Source: DASPJQ01 sp035299065 | GTDB taxonomy: Bacteria; Bacteroidota; Bacteroidia; Flavobacteriales_D; UBA2798 | Assembly (NCBI GenBank): GCA_035299065.1 | Contig: DATGXI010000112.1 | Location: 1-11,964 of the forward strand | Direction: 5' to 3' | DNA: 11,964 nucleotides | Shown: positions 6,065-11,964 of the stretch, one piece after another | Position numbering within the stretch: the first letter of the stretch is position 1 | Layout of the letters: every line of letters begins with the position of its first letter | Made by a program: the position numbers and the translations under genes | Notes under the pieces: generated by a model | What the model was told of the DNA's origin: nothing | Databases searched by the model: none | Seen by the model: the letters and a program-made list of their open reading frames with translations, nothing else

Positions 6065-8419
6065 CTAATGCTGCACCACAAACCGCAGGCGTTGTTCATT
6101 CAGCAAAAGAAAATAAACACCATTGGGCAAACGATCAACCGCAAATGTAAATTGATTCACATCGCCATTCAATGGAATGGTTGTAACCAAATCACCAAGA
6201 GCTGAACGCACCTCAACCGAAGTTTGCGGTTTTATTTTCCCTTCAAATTCAACGGTTATAAATTCACTTGAAGGATTCGGGTAAAGAACTGCCTGATGGG
6301 GCGTTTGTATAAACACCTGCTGTATTTCAGAATACACAAAACTTCCATCACCGTCAACCATTTTTAAACGGTAATACGATTCGCCTTTAAACGGATTTAA
6401 ATCTTTGTCGGCATAATTGTGCGTAATGTTGGTAGTGCCTTTTGCCTGTTGGGTGGTTACCAATTCCCAATGAACACCATCGGTTGTTTTTTCCACTTCA
6501 AAATAATTGCTGTTGATTTCCGATGCTGTTGACCAGGACAAATCAACATAACTGTTCTCTTTTGCCACAGCGTTAAACGCAACTAATTCTATAGGTAAAA
6601 CTGAACAAGGTGTACCAGGTATAGTGCTTATGGAAGGCATGGATAATCCTGTTACACTTATGCCAGTCGTTCCGTTTGTTGCTCCCCAATAGGTAACCAA
6701 ATCGTTGTTCCAGGTCCCGGCAGTTCCACCGGTAGTGGTATAGGTAATTGCAGCAGGTATAAGTCCACCCGAAACCCATAACACGCCACCCGATCCGCCA
6801 CCACCAGGTCCTAACTGGTTAGGCCAGTAAGCAGGACCGCCATTACCACCGCGTGTACTTACCGGAACACTTCCCACTACACTTTGATAGGTAAGTAATA
6901 TTGTTCCTCCTGCACCACCGCCACCACCAGCCCATTGCCCCGATAAATTTACGGCAGCATTTCCGTTGCTGATGATGCTTCCCGGGCCAATGATATTGGA
7001 AGCCGTTATAATTATTATTCCTCCACCGTTTGCTCCGGCTCCACCTCCTGCAACATTTGCTCCGGCATGACCACCGCCACCGGCTCCACCCATAAAAATA
7101 CGGTTGATAGCATTTGAATAAAACGGGGCCAGTGATGCTCCCGCTATTCCCTGCGTTTCATTCGCAAGTGGATCAGCACAGGAAGCCCATTGCATTCCAC
7201 CCATTCCACCAATGGCACCATTTCCACCTCCGGCACCTCCGGCATCCACATTGTTTCCACCACCACCACCGTTTGACGCTTTTCCTTTTCCTTCGGTATT
7301 GGCTGCCGTTATCAGTTGGCTGCCGGTTCCCTCTCCTTTTGGTGCTGAAAAAGTGGATGTGGCTGCATACGCATAGCCGTGGGAAGCTGCATTATTGCAT
7401 CCCCATGCTGCATTATCGGGCGCACCACCGCGAAACCCTTTTCCCGTAGCATCAATGTTTCCATTTAATATTAAATCGCCCGTGTTTTCCAAAACAATTA
7501 CACCTCCGGTTGACCCATTCCATGCAGGGCATGTTATACCGGAAGAACTAACGGTTACAGAAGCCAAACTATACGAGGCCACCTTTACCAGTTGCACCTG
7601 CCCGGTAATATCATAGGTAAATTGTGGGTTTGTAACAGTGCGCACCGATGTTGCGGTGATTGCACTAACAATTAAAAATTCATATTTACCACAATTGTTT
7701 GTTGCAGTGATATCACCATAGGTTGTTGTGCCGGCAATGTCAATGGTGTGTCCACGCATTTGAATAAGCAACACTTTATCACCAACGGCAAATGTGGTTG
7801 GAACAGGAACATAAATATCACTCAAACAAATTGCGGTAACGGCCTGGTATGAATTAATGGTTCCGGTTAAGGTACCGGGAGCTGGTGCTGTAATTACAAG
7901 TCCATAATCCTGGGTTTCGGTTTCAGCACTTGATGCACACGGGCCACCACCAAAATTATTGTAGTAGTCGGCCTTAATGCGTATGCGTGTTGTGCCAAGT
8001 GTTGCCGTACCGGGAACTGTAATGTTTACTACGTAATTTCCTCCTGAAGCAGCAAAACCCGATGTCAATACCAATTCACCTGCATCCACAAAATCAAGGT
8101 CGGCATTCCAGTCAATATAAACCCTGAAATATGTACCATACGAACTGGTGTTGTATAAGGTCATGTTTTGTGAAGTTCCTTGCACAACCGTTGTTGATGC
8201 CGTTGCCGACCAATCTTTGTAAAATGAAGTATAATTGGCGCAGGCGGTAACCTGGTTTATTGTTCCGTAAACAACCTGGCCAAGGTAATGATAGCAGGTG
8301 CCCGTTGCGGTAGCACTGCAGTATTGGGCCTTTCCATCATTACCAAGGGCGAAAACAAGTAGCAGGCACCAGAGTATGCTTCGAACGGCAACTATGGCTG
8401 AATGATTGGATGTTTTCAC
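6065..8419 (-). CDS. Glycine-rich secreted protein with GEVED domain and T9SS type A sorting domain
   Basis: A 784-residue exported protein. The signal peptide (about 1-32) ends GKAQ after the hydrophobic run LWCLLLVFAL. Residues about 92-178 match the GEVED domain (RVYIDWNADLDFVDAGE...TRIRIKADY). Residues about 305-560 are a glycine-rich region with runs such as NGGGGGNNVDAGGAGGGNGA and short hydrophobic strands (GGVIVL, GGGIIIIT, GGTILLT), suggesting a stacked beta structure. Residues about 607-705 are the Fn3-like domain that often precedes the tail (LPIELVAFNA...LSWSTASEINSNYFEVEKTTDG). Residues about 711-784 are a type A sorting domain (LYPNPSSEF...PNGVYFLLL). The start is GTG: a stop lies a few codons upstream in frame and the first Met is residue 86, so GTG is well supported. 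Probably cell-surface or secreted; adhesin role inferred. The regulator gene lies 149 bp upstream on the same strand. Confidence 0.9.
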   Translation of the reverse strand: MKTSNHSAIVAVRSILWCLLLVFALGNDGKAQYCSATATGTCYHYLGQVVYGTINQVTACANYTSFYKDWSATASTTVVQGTSQNMTLYNTSSYGTYFRVYIDWNADLDFVDAGELVLTSGFAASGGNYVVNITVPGTATLGTTRIRIKADYYNNFGGGPCASSAETETQDYGLVITAPAPGTLTGTINSYQAVTAICLSDIYVPVPTTFAVGDKVLLIQMRGHTIDIAGTTTYGDITATNNCGKYEFLIVSAITATSVRTVTNPQFTYDITGQVQLVKVASYSLASVTVSSSGITCPAWNGSTGGVIVLENTGDLILNGNIDATGKGFRGGAPDNAAWGCNNAASHGYAYAATSTFSAPKGEGTGSQLITAANTEGKGKASNGGGGGNNVDAGGAGGGNGAIGGMGGMQWASCADPLANETQGIAGASLAPFYSNAINRIFMGGAGGGGHAGANVAGGGAGANGGGIIIITASNIIGPGSIISNGNAAVNLSGQWAGGGGGAGGTILLTYQSVVGSVPVSTRGGNGGPAYWPNQLGPGGGGSGGVLWVSGGLIPAAITYTTTGGTAGTWNNDLVTYWGATNGTTGISVTGLSMPSISTIPGTPCSVLPIELVAFNAVAKENSYVDLSWSTASEINSNYFEVEKTTDGVHWELVTTQQAKGTTNITHNYADKDLNPFKGESYYRLKMVDGDGSFVYSEIQQVFIQTPHQAVLYPNPSSEFITVEFEGKIKPQTSVEVRSALGDLVTTIPLNGDVNQFTFAVDRLPNGVYFLLLNEQRLRFVVQH

Positions 8420-8450
8420 GTTAATTTGAGGTTCCAGGTTTTAATTGGTA

Positions 8451-8458
8451 TAAAATTA
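8451..8458 (-). promoter_or_regulatory. Candidate -7 box for the glycine-rich T9SS gene
   Basis: Minus-strand TAATTTTA (8458-8451) matches TAnnTTTG at all but the last base and lies about 32 bp before the GTG start. No TTG is found at the usual -33 distance. The FNR-like palindrome is centred roughly 40 bp before the predicted start point, a class-II activator position, which would fit a promoter that needs an activator. Confidence 0.3.
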
Positions 8459-8479
8459 ACCCCGGCAGGTAAGAAAGTG

Positions 8480-8495
8480 TTTGACATTTGTCAAA
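8480..8495. promoter_or_regulatory. FNR-like palindromic operator TTTGACATTTGTCAAA
   Basis: A perfect inverted repeat, TTTGACA-TT-TGTCAAA, containing TTGAC-N4-GTCAA (8481-8494). The spacing equals the FNR consensus TTGAT-N4-ATCAA. It sits 60 bp upstream of the glycine-rich T9SS gene and just after the Crp/Fnr gene. A TTGATCAA palindrome (8501-8508) and TTGTT-N6-AACAA (8513-8528) lie next to it. Binding by the neighbouring regulator is inferred. Confidence 0.5.
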
Positions 8496-8568
8496 TAGCC
8501 TTGATCAACAAGTTGTTTACACCAACAATTAACAAGATTGGAAGAATTAACAGGATATTTTCACGCCT

Positions 8569-9132
8569 TTATTTTTCGGCCCTTATGCGGCTTAGTGTTT
8601 CCTGGGTAATACCAAGGTAAGATGCAATTTGACTAAGGGGGAAACGCTGCAACACAAAGGGTGAACGCTCGGTAAGTTTGGTATAGCGTTCTTTTGCGGT
8701 ATAAAACAACAACATCATAACCCTGTTTTCCCAGTACAGGTAACTTTCTTCCATGAGCTTGCGGTAAAACTGGTTTATTTCGGGAAATTGCTGTGTAAGC
8801 TTATTCAATACATCGTAAGCTATTTCGTAAAATGTGCAGTCTTCACTCAGCTGTATATTCTCCAGGCCTTTTTCTCCCTTGATAACGCTGCGAAAGCATG
8901 TCACCAGGTCACCCTCATGTCCAAACCAAAGGGTTACTTCTTTGTCTTTTTGCCCATAATAGGATCGCAGGCTTCCCCTGGCAACGAAATATATGCTTTT
9001 ACTTTCCTCGCCCTCTTTTATGAGGAGTGTTTTGGCAGGAAAACTCACGGTTTTAAAACAAGCCATAAATTCAGCCTTTTCCTTTTGGGGAAGCTTATAC
9101 ACACCGTCAAGACATTGTTCAAGGCTTAGCAT
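8569..9132 (-). CDS. Crp/Fnr-family transcriptional regulator
   Basis: A 187-residue regulator, the typical short length in Bacteroidota. Residues about 25-115 form the cyclic-nucleotide-binding-like beta-roll (FPAKTLLIKEGEESKSIYFVARGSLRSYY...EVTLWFGHEGDLVTCF). About 118-148 is the long dimerisation helix. Residues 163-187 form a winged helix-turn-helix (FPLSQIASYLGITQETLSRIRAEK). The recognition helix has E178-x-x-S181-R182, the FNR pattern (E209-x-x-S212-R213), not the CRP R-E-T-x-G-R. The cAMP phosphate-binding cassette is not conserved: no R-S/T follows the GE-type loop (LENIQLSED instead), and no cysteine cluster for an [4Fe-4S] centre is seen (Cys 7, 25, 79 and 99 are scattered). The effector is thus unknown. 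It lies upstream of the glycine-rich T9SS gene and diverges from tig. Family sure; target inferred. Confidence 0.93.
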   Translation of the reverse strand: MLSLEQCLDGVYKLPQKEKAEFMACFKTVSFPAKTLLIKEGEESKSIYFVARGSLRSYYGQKDKEVTLWFGHEGDLVTCFRSVIKGEKGLENIQLSEDCTFYEIAYDVLNKLTQQFPEINQFYRKLMEESYLYWENRVMMLLFYTAKERYTKLTERSPFVLQRFPLSQIASYLGITQETLSRIRAEK

Positions 9133-9144
9133 TTGATTATCAAA
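9132..9144. promoter_or_regulatory. Inverted repeat TTTGAT-T-ATCAAA at the regulator start codon
   Basis: A 13-bp odd-centred palindrome touching the start codon (9130-9132) of the Crp/Fnr gene. It carries the two FNR half-sites TTGAT and ATCAA but spaced by 1 bp instead of 4, so one dimer would not bind in the standard way. Autoregulation is possible; chance is also possible. Confidence 0.3.
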
Positions 9145-9270
9145 ACACCAAGTTAACTAAATAGTTCAATATTTTAGGCGATTTTATGGGCAGGGTCGTT
9201 TTGACACACATTTTAGGTTTATTTGGGTTAAAATTTAAGGGGTTATAGCCCTGTCCAAAGTCAAAAAACC

Positions 9271-9278
9271 TATCTTTG
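9271..9278 (+). promoter_or_regulatory. -7 promoter box TATCTTTG upstream of tig
   Basis: An exact match to the Bacteroidota -7 consensus TAnnTTTG, 19 bp before the trigger factor ATG, placing the transcript start close to 9284 with a leader of roughly 14 bases. No clear TTG is seen at the -33 distance. No Shine-Dalgarno sequence precedes the ATG. Confidence 0.55.
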
Positions 9279-9297
9279 CAGCCCTAATTTCAGAAAC

Positions 9298-10704
9298 ATG
9301 CAAATAACAAAGAATGATGTTGACAGTTTGAATGCAACATTAGCCATTAAACTTGAGCCGGCTGATTATAATCCGAAAGTTGAAAGCGCACTAAAAGTTC
9401 AGGCCAAAAAAGCCAATTTAAAAGGATTTCGTCCGGGTACAGTTCCTGTTGCCCTTGTAAAAAAAATGTATGGCAAGAGTATTCTTGCTGATGAGATCAA
9501 TAAAATCATTAACGATTCCATTTACGCTTATTTAAAAGAAAATAACATTGATGTATTGGGCAATCCCCTGCCATCATTGGAAAACAAAGATGTTGCCGAT
9601 TTTGATAATCCAGGTGATATGGAGTTTTATTTTGACCTTGGCTTAGCGCCACAGTTCAACATTAGCTTAAGTGAAATTGAGGTGCCTTATTACACCATCA
9701 AGATTGATGATAAAATGCTTGACCAGCATATAAATGATTTAACTAAACGTCATGGCAACCTTGAAAATGCTGAAGTTTCGCAGGAGAAAGACATGCTGAT
9801 GGTTACCTTCAATGAATTGAAAGAGGATGGATCAATTAAAGAAGGTGGAATTTTTCACAATTCAACCGTTGCCATTGAATACGTTGAAGACAGTGAGACA
9901 AAAAACAAATTAATTGGATTAAAAGCCGGTGACAAGTTAACCGCTGACCCAAAGAAACTATCGCATAGCGAAACCGACATGGCTGCCATGTTAGGCGTTG
10001 ACAAAAATAACTTAGAAGGCATTTCAACCTCATTCCAGCTAACGGTTACCGAAATCAGAAGGATGCATGAAGCTGAGTTGAACCAGGAATTGTTTGACAA
10101 AATTTATGGTGTTGGAGCTGTTAGCAGCGTTGATGAGTTCAGGGCTAAAGTAAAAGCCGAGTTGGAGAAAAATTTTGCTGGTGACAGTTATAATTTCTTT
10201 CACCGCGAGGCACGAATTACCTTGATCAACAAACTTCACATTGAATTGCCTGCAGCCTTTTTAAAGCGCTGGATCATGGCAACCAGCGAGAAGCCAATTG
10301 ACGCGCACGAATTAGAACATGAATTTGATCATTATGCCGATGACTTGAGGTGGCAGCTGATTGAAAGTAAAATTATGCGTGAGCGTGGTTTAGTAATAGA
10401 GCGTGCCGATATTGTTGAGAATACAAAAGAAAACCTGCGTGAACTTTACGTGCGTTATAATTTACCAATGCTTGACGATGAGTCATTGACCAAACATGCC
10501 GAAAGTATTTTAGCGAAAAAAGAAGAAGTACAGAATGCCATTCAGAAAACCACTACGCGCAAAGTAATTACATGCGTGAAAGAAAATGCCAATGTACAGT
10601 ACGCAGAGGTTACGTTTGATGAATTAATGGAGAAGTATAAAGACCTGCAGAAACGTGAACATGCACACCATGCCCATAGCCATGCGCATGAGCATGCACA
10701 TTAA
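9298..10704 (+). CDS. tig: Trigger factor (ribosome-associated chaperone) with His-rich tail
   Basis: Trigger factor binds the ribosome tunnel exit and shields nascent chains. Residues 1 to about 115 are the ribosome-binding domain, with the signature LKGFRPGTVPVALVKKMYG (41-59) in place of the classic GFRxGxxP loop, then ILADEINKIIND. Residues about 155-252 occupy the PPIase (FKBP) position but lack the aromatic PGFEDGI-type active-site segment (here TKNKLIGLKAGD, 201-212) and contain an insertion, so isomerase activity looks lost. Residues about 255-450 are the helical C-terminal chaperone domain. The protein ends with a histidine tail, eight His in residues 455-468 (HAHHAHSHAHEHAH). The length of 468 compares with 432 in E. 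coli. It is followed by clpP and clpX, the widely conserved tig-clpP-clpX order, which makes the identity secure. It diverges from the Crp/Fnr gene across 165 bp. Confidence 0.96.
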   Translation: MQITKNDVDSLNATLAIKLEPADYNPKVESALKVQAKKANLKGFRPGTVPVALVKKMYGKSILADEINKIINDSIYAYLKENNIDVLGNPLPSLENKDVADFDNPGDMEFYFDLGLAPQFNISLSEIEVPYYTIKIDDKMLDQHINDLTKRHGNLENAEVSQEKDMLMVTFNELKEDGSIKEGGIFHNSTVAIEYVEDSETKNKLIGLKAGDKLTADPKKLSHSETDMAAMLGVDKNNLEGISTSFQLTVTEIRRMHEAELNQELFDKIYGVGAVSSVDEFRAKVKAELEKNFAGDSYNFFHREARITLINKLHIELPAAFLKRWIMATSEKPIDAHELEHEFDHYADDLRWQLIESKIMRERGLVIERADIVENTKENLRELYVRYNLPMLDDESLTKHAESILAKKEEVQNAIQKTTTRKVITCVKENANVQYAEVTFDELMEKYKDLQKREHAHHAHSHAHEHAH

Positions 10705-10717
10705 TTAAGTAATTAGC

Positions 10718-10745
10718 CGTGGAACATTTTGCGTGGAACATTTTA
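10718..10745 (+). repeat. Two tandem copies of CGTGGAACATTTT (14-bp period)
   Basis: CGTGGAACATTTTG (10718-10731) is followed directly by CGTGGAACATTTTA (10732-10745), identical in 13 of 14 positions. It lies in the 164-bp gap between tig and clpP. CGTGGAACA equals one half of a parS-like palindrome (TGTTCCACGTGGAACA), but no opposite half is present. Confidence 0.8.
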
Positions 10746-10812
10746 TATTGCAAAAATTTCATAAATAAGGTATTATGGTTAAAATAAATTGGTCTTTTCC
10801 TACACCTATCAC

Positions 10813-10844
10813 TTGTCAGGGGTATCGTTTTTTTGCTACCTTAG
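10813..10844 (+). promoter_or_regulatory. Candidate Bacteroidota promoter for clpP
   Basis: TTG (10813-10815, in TTGTCA) and TACCTTAG (10837-10844) are separated by 21 bp. The second element matches TAnnTTTG except at one position. It predicts a start near 10850 and a leader of about 20 bases before the clpP ATG, so clpP could be transcribed separately from tig. Confidence 0.4.
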
Positions 10845-10868
10845 ACCTAACCAAAATTTAAACAAACT

Positions 10869-11558
10869 ATGTTTCCAAAAGACGAATTTAAAAAATACGC
10901 AACCAGGCACATGGGCATTAACAGCCTCATGTATGATCAATACGTTTCGGCAACCAACAACATGTTTGCAAGCAGCACACCTGCAGTTGTTGAAGACCGT
11001 CCCGTACAGGGAACCATTATTTCGGTTTTTGACCGCCTTATGATGGACCGCATTATTTTCCTGGGTTCGGGAATTTATGACCAGGTAGCCAATATTATTA
11101 CGGCCCAGTTACTATTCCTTGAATCGGCCGATGCGAAAAAAGACATTCAAATTTACCTGAACTCACCGGGCGGATCAGTTTATGCCGGTTTAGGTATTTA
11201 TGATACCATGCAATACATTAGTCCTGATGTGGCTACTATTTGTACGGGTATGGCCGCTTCAATGGGAGCTGTGCTTATGTGTGCCGGAACAAAAGGCAAG
11301 CGTACGGCATTAAAACATGCACGCGTTATGATTCACCAACCGCTTGGTGGTGCTGAAGGGCAAGCCAGCGACATTGAAATTACAGCTCGTGAAATTGCGA
11401 AATTGAAAAAAGAATTATACGAAATTATTGCCAGCCACTCAGGCCAAACGTATGAGAAAGTTTGGGCCGATAGTGACCGCGACTATTGGATGACAGCTGA
11501 AGAAGCTAAAGCCTATGGGATGATTGACGAAGTATTGACAGGTACAAGAAAGAAATAA
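10869..11558 (+). CDS. clpP: ATP-dependent Clp protease proteolytic subunit ClpP
   Basis: Serine peptidase that forms the tetradecameric barrel of the Clp protease and works with ClpX. The catalytic triad is complete: Ser131 in TGMAASMGA, His156 in RVMIHQPLGG and Asp205 in DSDRDYWM, with the 25- and 49-residue spacings of E. coli ClpP. NSPGGSVYAGLGIYD (98-112) is the substrate-binding segment. At 229 residues it is longer than the E. coli enzyme (207). The extra residues are N-terminal (DEFKKYATRHMGINSLMYDQYV), a conserved stretch in Bacteroidota ClpP as I recall it, so the start at 10869 is preferred over internal Met15 or Met21. It lies between tig and clpX, with a strong terminator after it. 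No truncation or missing residues. Confidence 0.97.
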   Translation: MFPKDEFKKYATRHMGINSLMYDQYVSATNNMFASSTPAVVEDRPVQGTIISVFDRLMMDRIIFLGSGIYDQVANIITAQLLFLESADAKKDIQIYLNSPGGSVYAGLGIYDTMQYISPDVATICTGMAASMGAVLMCAGTKGKRTALKHARVMIHQPLGGAEGQASDIEITAREIAKLKKELYEIIASHSGQTYEKVWADSDRDYWMTAEEAKAYGMIDEVLTGTRKK

Positions 11559-11564
11559 ACTAAG

Positions 11565-11589
11565 GGGCGATTAATCATCGCCCTTTTTT
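11565..11589 (+). terminator. Rho-independent terminator after clpP
   Basis: GGGCGAT (11565-11571) pairs perfectly with ATCGCCC (11577-11583) around the 5-nt loop TAATC, followed at once by six T (11584-11589). It begins 6 bp after the clpP stop codon and ends 11 bp before the clpX ATG. It should end or weaken transcription between clpP and clpX, leaving clpX dependent on readthrough. Confidence 0.88.
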
Positions 11590-11600
11590 AAACAAATAAT

Positions 11601-11964
11601 ATGGCAAAAACAGATTCATCGGTTCATTGTTCATTCTGCAACCGCACCAAGCGCGAGGTAGAGTTCATGATTTCGGGTATCAACGCCTTCATATGTGAGA
11701 GTTGTGTTGACCAGGCAAAAATTATTGTTGATGAGCATTTGAAAGCAGAAAAGGAAAACAGCAATTCCAAAAAGCCAAAAGCCATTTTATACAAACCTTC
11801 TGAAATCAAAGCACGTTTGGATGAATATGTGATTGGACAGGATGAAGCAAAAAAAATTCTTTCGGTTGCTGTTTACAACCACTACAAAAGGTTGAATCAA
11901 AAAACAGAAGAAGACATTGACATTGAAAAATCAAACATTATAATAGTTGGTGAAACCGGAACCG
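11601..11964 (+). CDS. clpX: ATP-dependent Clp protease ATP-binding subunit ClpX, N-terminal part
   Basis: AAA+ unfoldase that recognises tagged substrates and feeds them to ClpP. The gene runs off the window after 121 codons. The N-terminal C4 zinc-binding domain is clear: C10-x2-C13 and C32-x2-C35 (HCSFCNR...FICESC). It is followed by the characteristic KPSEIKARLDEYVIGQDEAKKILSVAVYNHYKRL region (about 70-103), and the Walker A loop begins at the very end (IIIVGETGTG), with Glu where many ClpX proteins have Pro. The start ATG lies 42 bp after the clpP stop, preceded by A-rich sequence and no Shine-Dalgarno. It follows clpP directly, as in most bacteria, with an intrinsic terminator in the gap. 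Identity is secure; the ATPase core cannot be assessed. Confidence 0.95.
   Translation, partial: MAKTDSSVHCSFCNRTKREVEFMISGINAFICESCVDQAKIIVDEHLKAEKENSNSKKPKAILYKPSEIKARLDEYVIGQDEAKKILSVAVYNHYKRLNQKTEEDIDIEKSNIIIVGETGT

Noticed and set aside
7114..7449. Plus-strand ORFs opposite the glycine-rich region (His/Pro-rich proteins)
   Set aside because: They are antisense shadows of GGN-rich codons; composition follows from the complementary strand, and no family features are seen.
9199..9266. TTTTGAC (9199-9205) and GTCAAAA (9260-9266) as one regulator site upstream of tig
   Set aside because: The half-sites are 54 bp apart, too far for one dimer; no supporting pattern between them.
10869..10988. 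ClpP N-terminal extension as an abnormal fusion or wrong start
   Set aside because: The extension is of the kind seen in Bacteroidota ClpP proteins, and the promoter-like box lies at a fitting distance from this ATG.

Overview
The window looks like a chromosomal segment of a Bacteroidota (Bacteroidetes) bacterium, near the Flavobacteriia/Sphingobacteriia side, with moderate GC. The evidence is two secreted proteins with type IX secretion (T9SS) C-terminal domains, a PorP/SprF-family protein, a short Crp/Fnr regulator of the Bacteroidota kind, a ClpP with the N-terminal extension seen in this phylum, Bacteroidota-type -7 promoter boxes (TAnnTTTG) and a general lack of Shine-Dalgarno sequences. 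Both window edges cut genes (bioB at the left, clpX at the right). I see no tRNA, rRNA, CRISPR array, insertion sequence or prophage, and no gene-free stretch longer than about 210 bp.

Left block, plus strand (1-4984): the 3' part of biotin synthase bioB; a stand-alone DUF1905/YdeI-type protein; then a compact three-gene unit. That unit holds a secreted choice-of-anchor-L / Calx-beta-like / Ig-like protein ending in a CHU_C (T9SS type B) domain, a PorP/SprF outer-membrane protein overlapping it by 4 bp (ATGA), and a small lipoprotein that starts directly after the PorP stop codon. This resembles a miniature SprB/SprF-like pair: cargo, its partner, and an uncharacterised lipoprotein.

Middle block, minus strand (5054-9132): a Crp/Fnr-family regulator; a large glycine-rich secreted protein with a GEVED domain and a T9SS type A tail; and a striking 302-residue fusion of an E2-type lipoyl domain to three predicted zinc ribbons, with no dehydrogenase subunits nearby. 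A 16-bp palindrome that fits an FNR-type site (TTGAC-N4-GTCAA) lies between the regulator and the glycine-rich gene. The regulator's recognition helix carries the FNR-like E-x-x-S-R pattern, so local control of the adhesin-like gene is a testable idea.

Right block, plus strand (9298-11964): the conserved protein-quality-control cluster tig-clpP-clpX. Trigger factor has a degenerate-looking PPIase domain and a histidine-rich C-terminal tail; ClpP has an intact Ser-His-Asp triad; a strong intrinsic terminator separates clpP from the truncated clpX.

The best candidates for new biology are the lipoyl-zinc-ribbon fusion and the possible Crp/Fnr circuit. Several short repeats and palindromes between genes are recorded separately.
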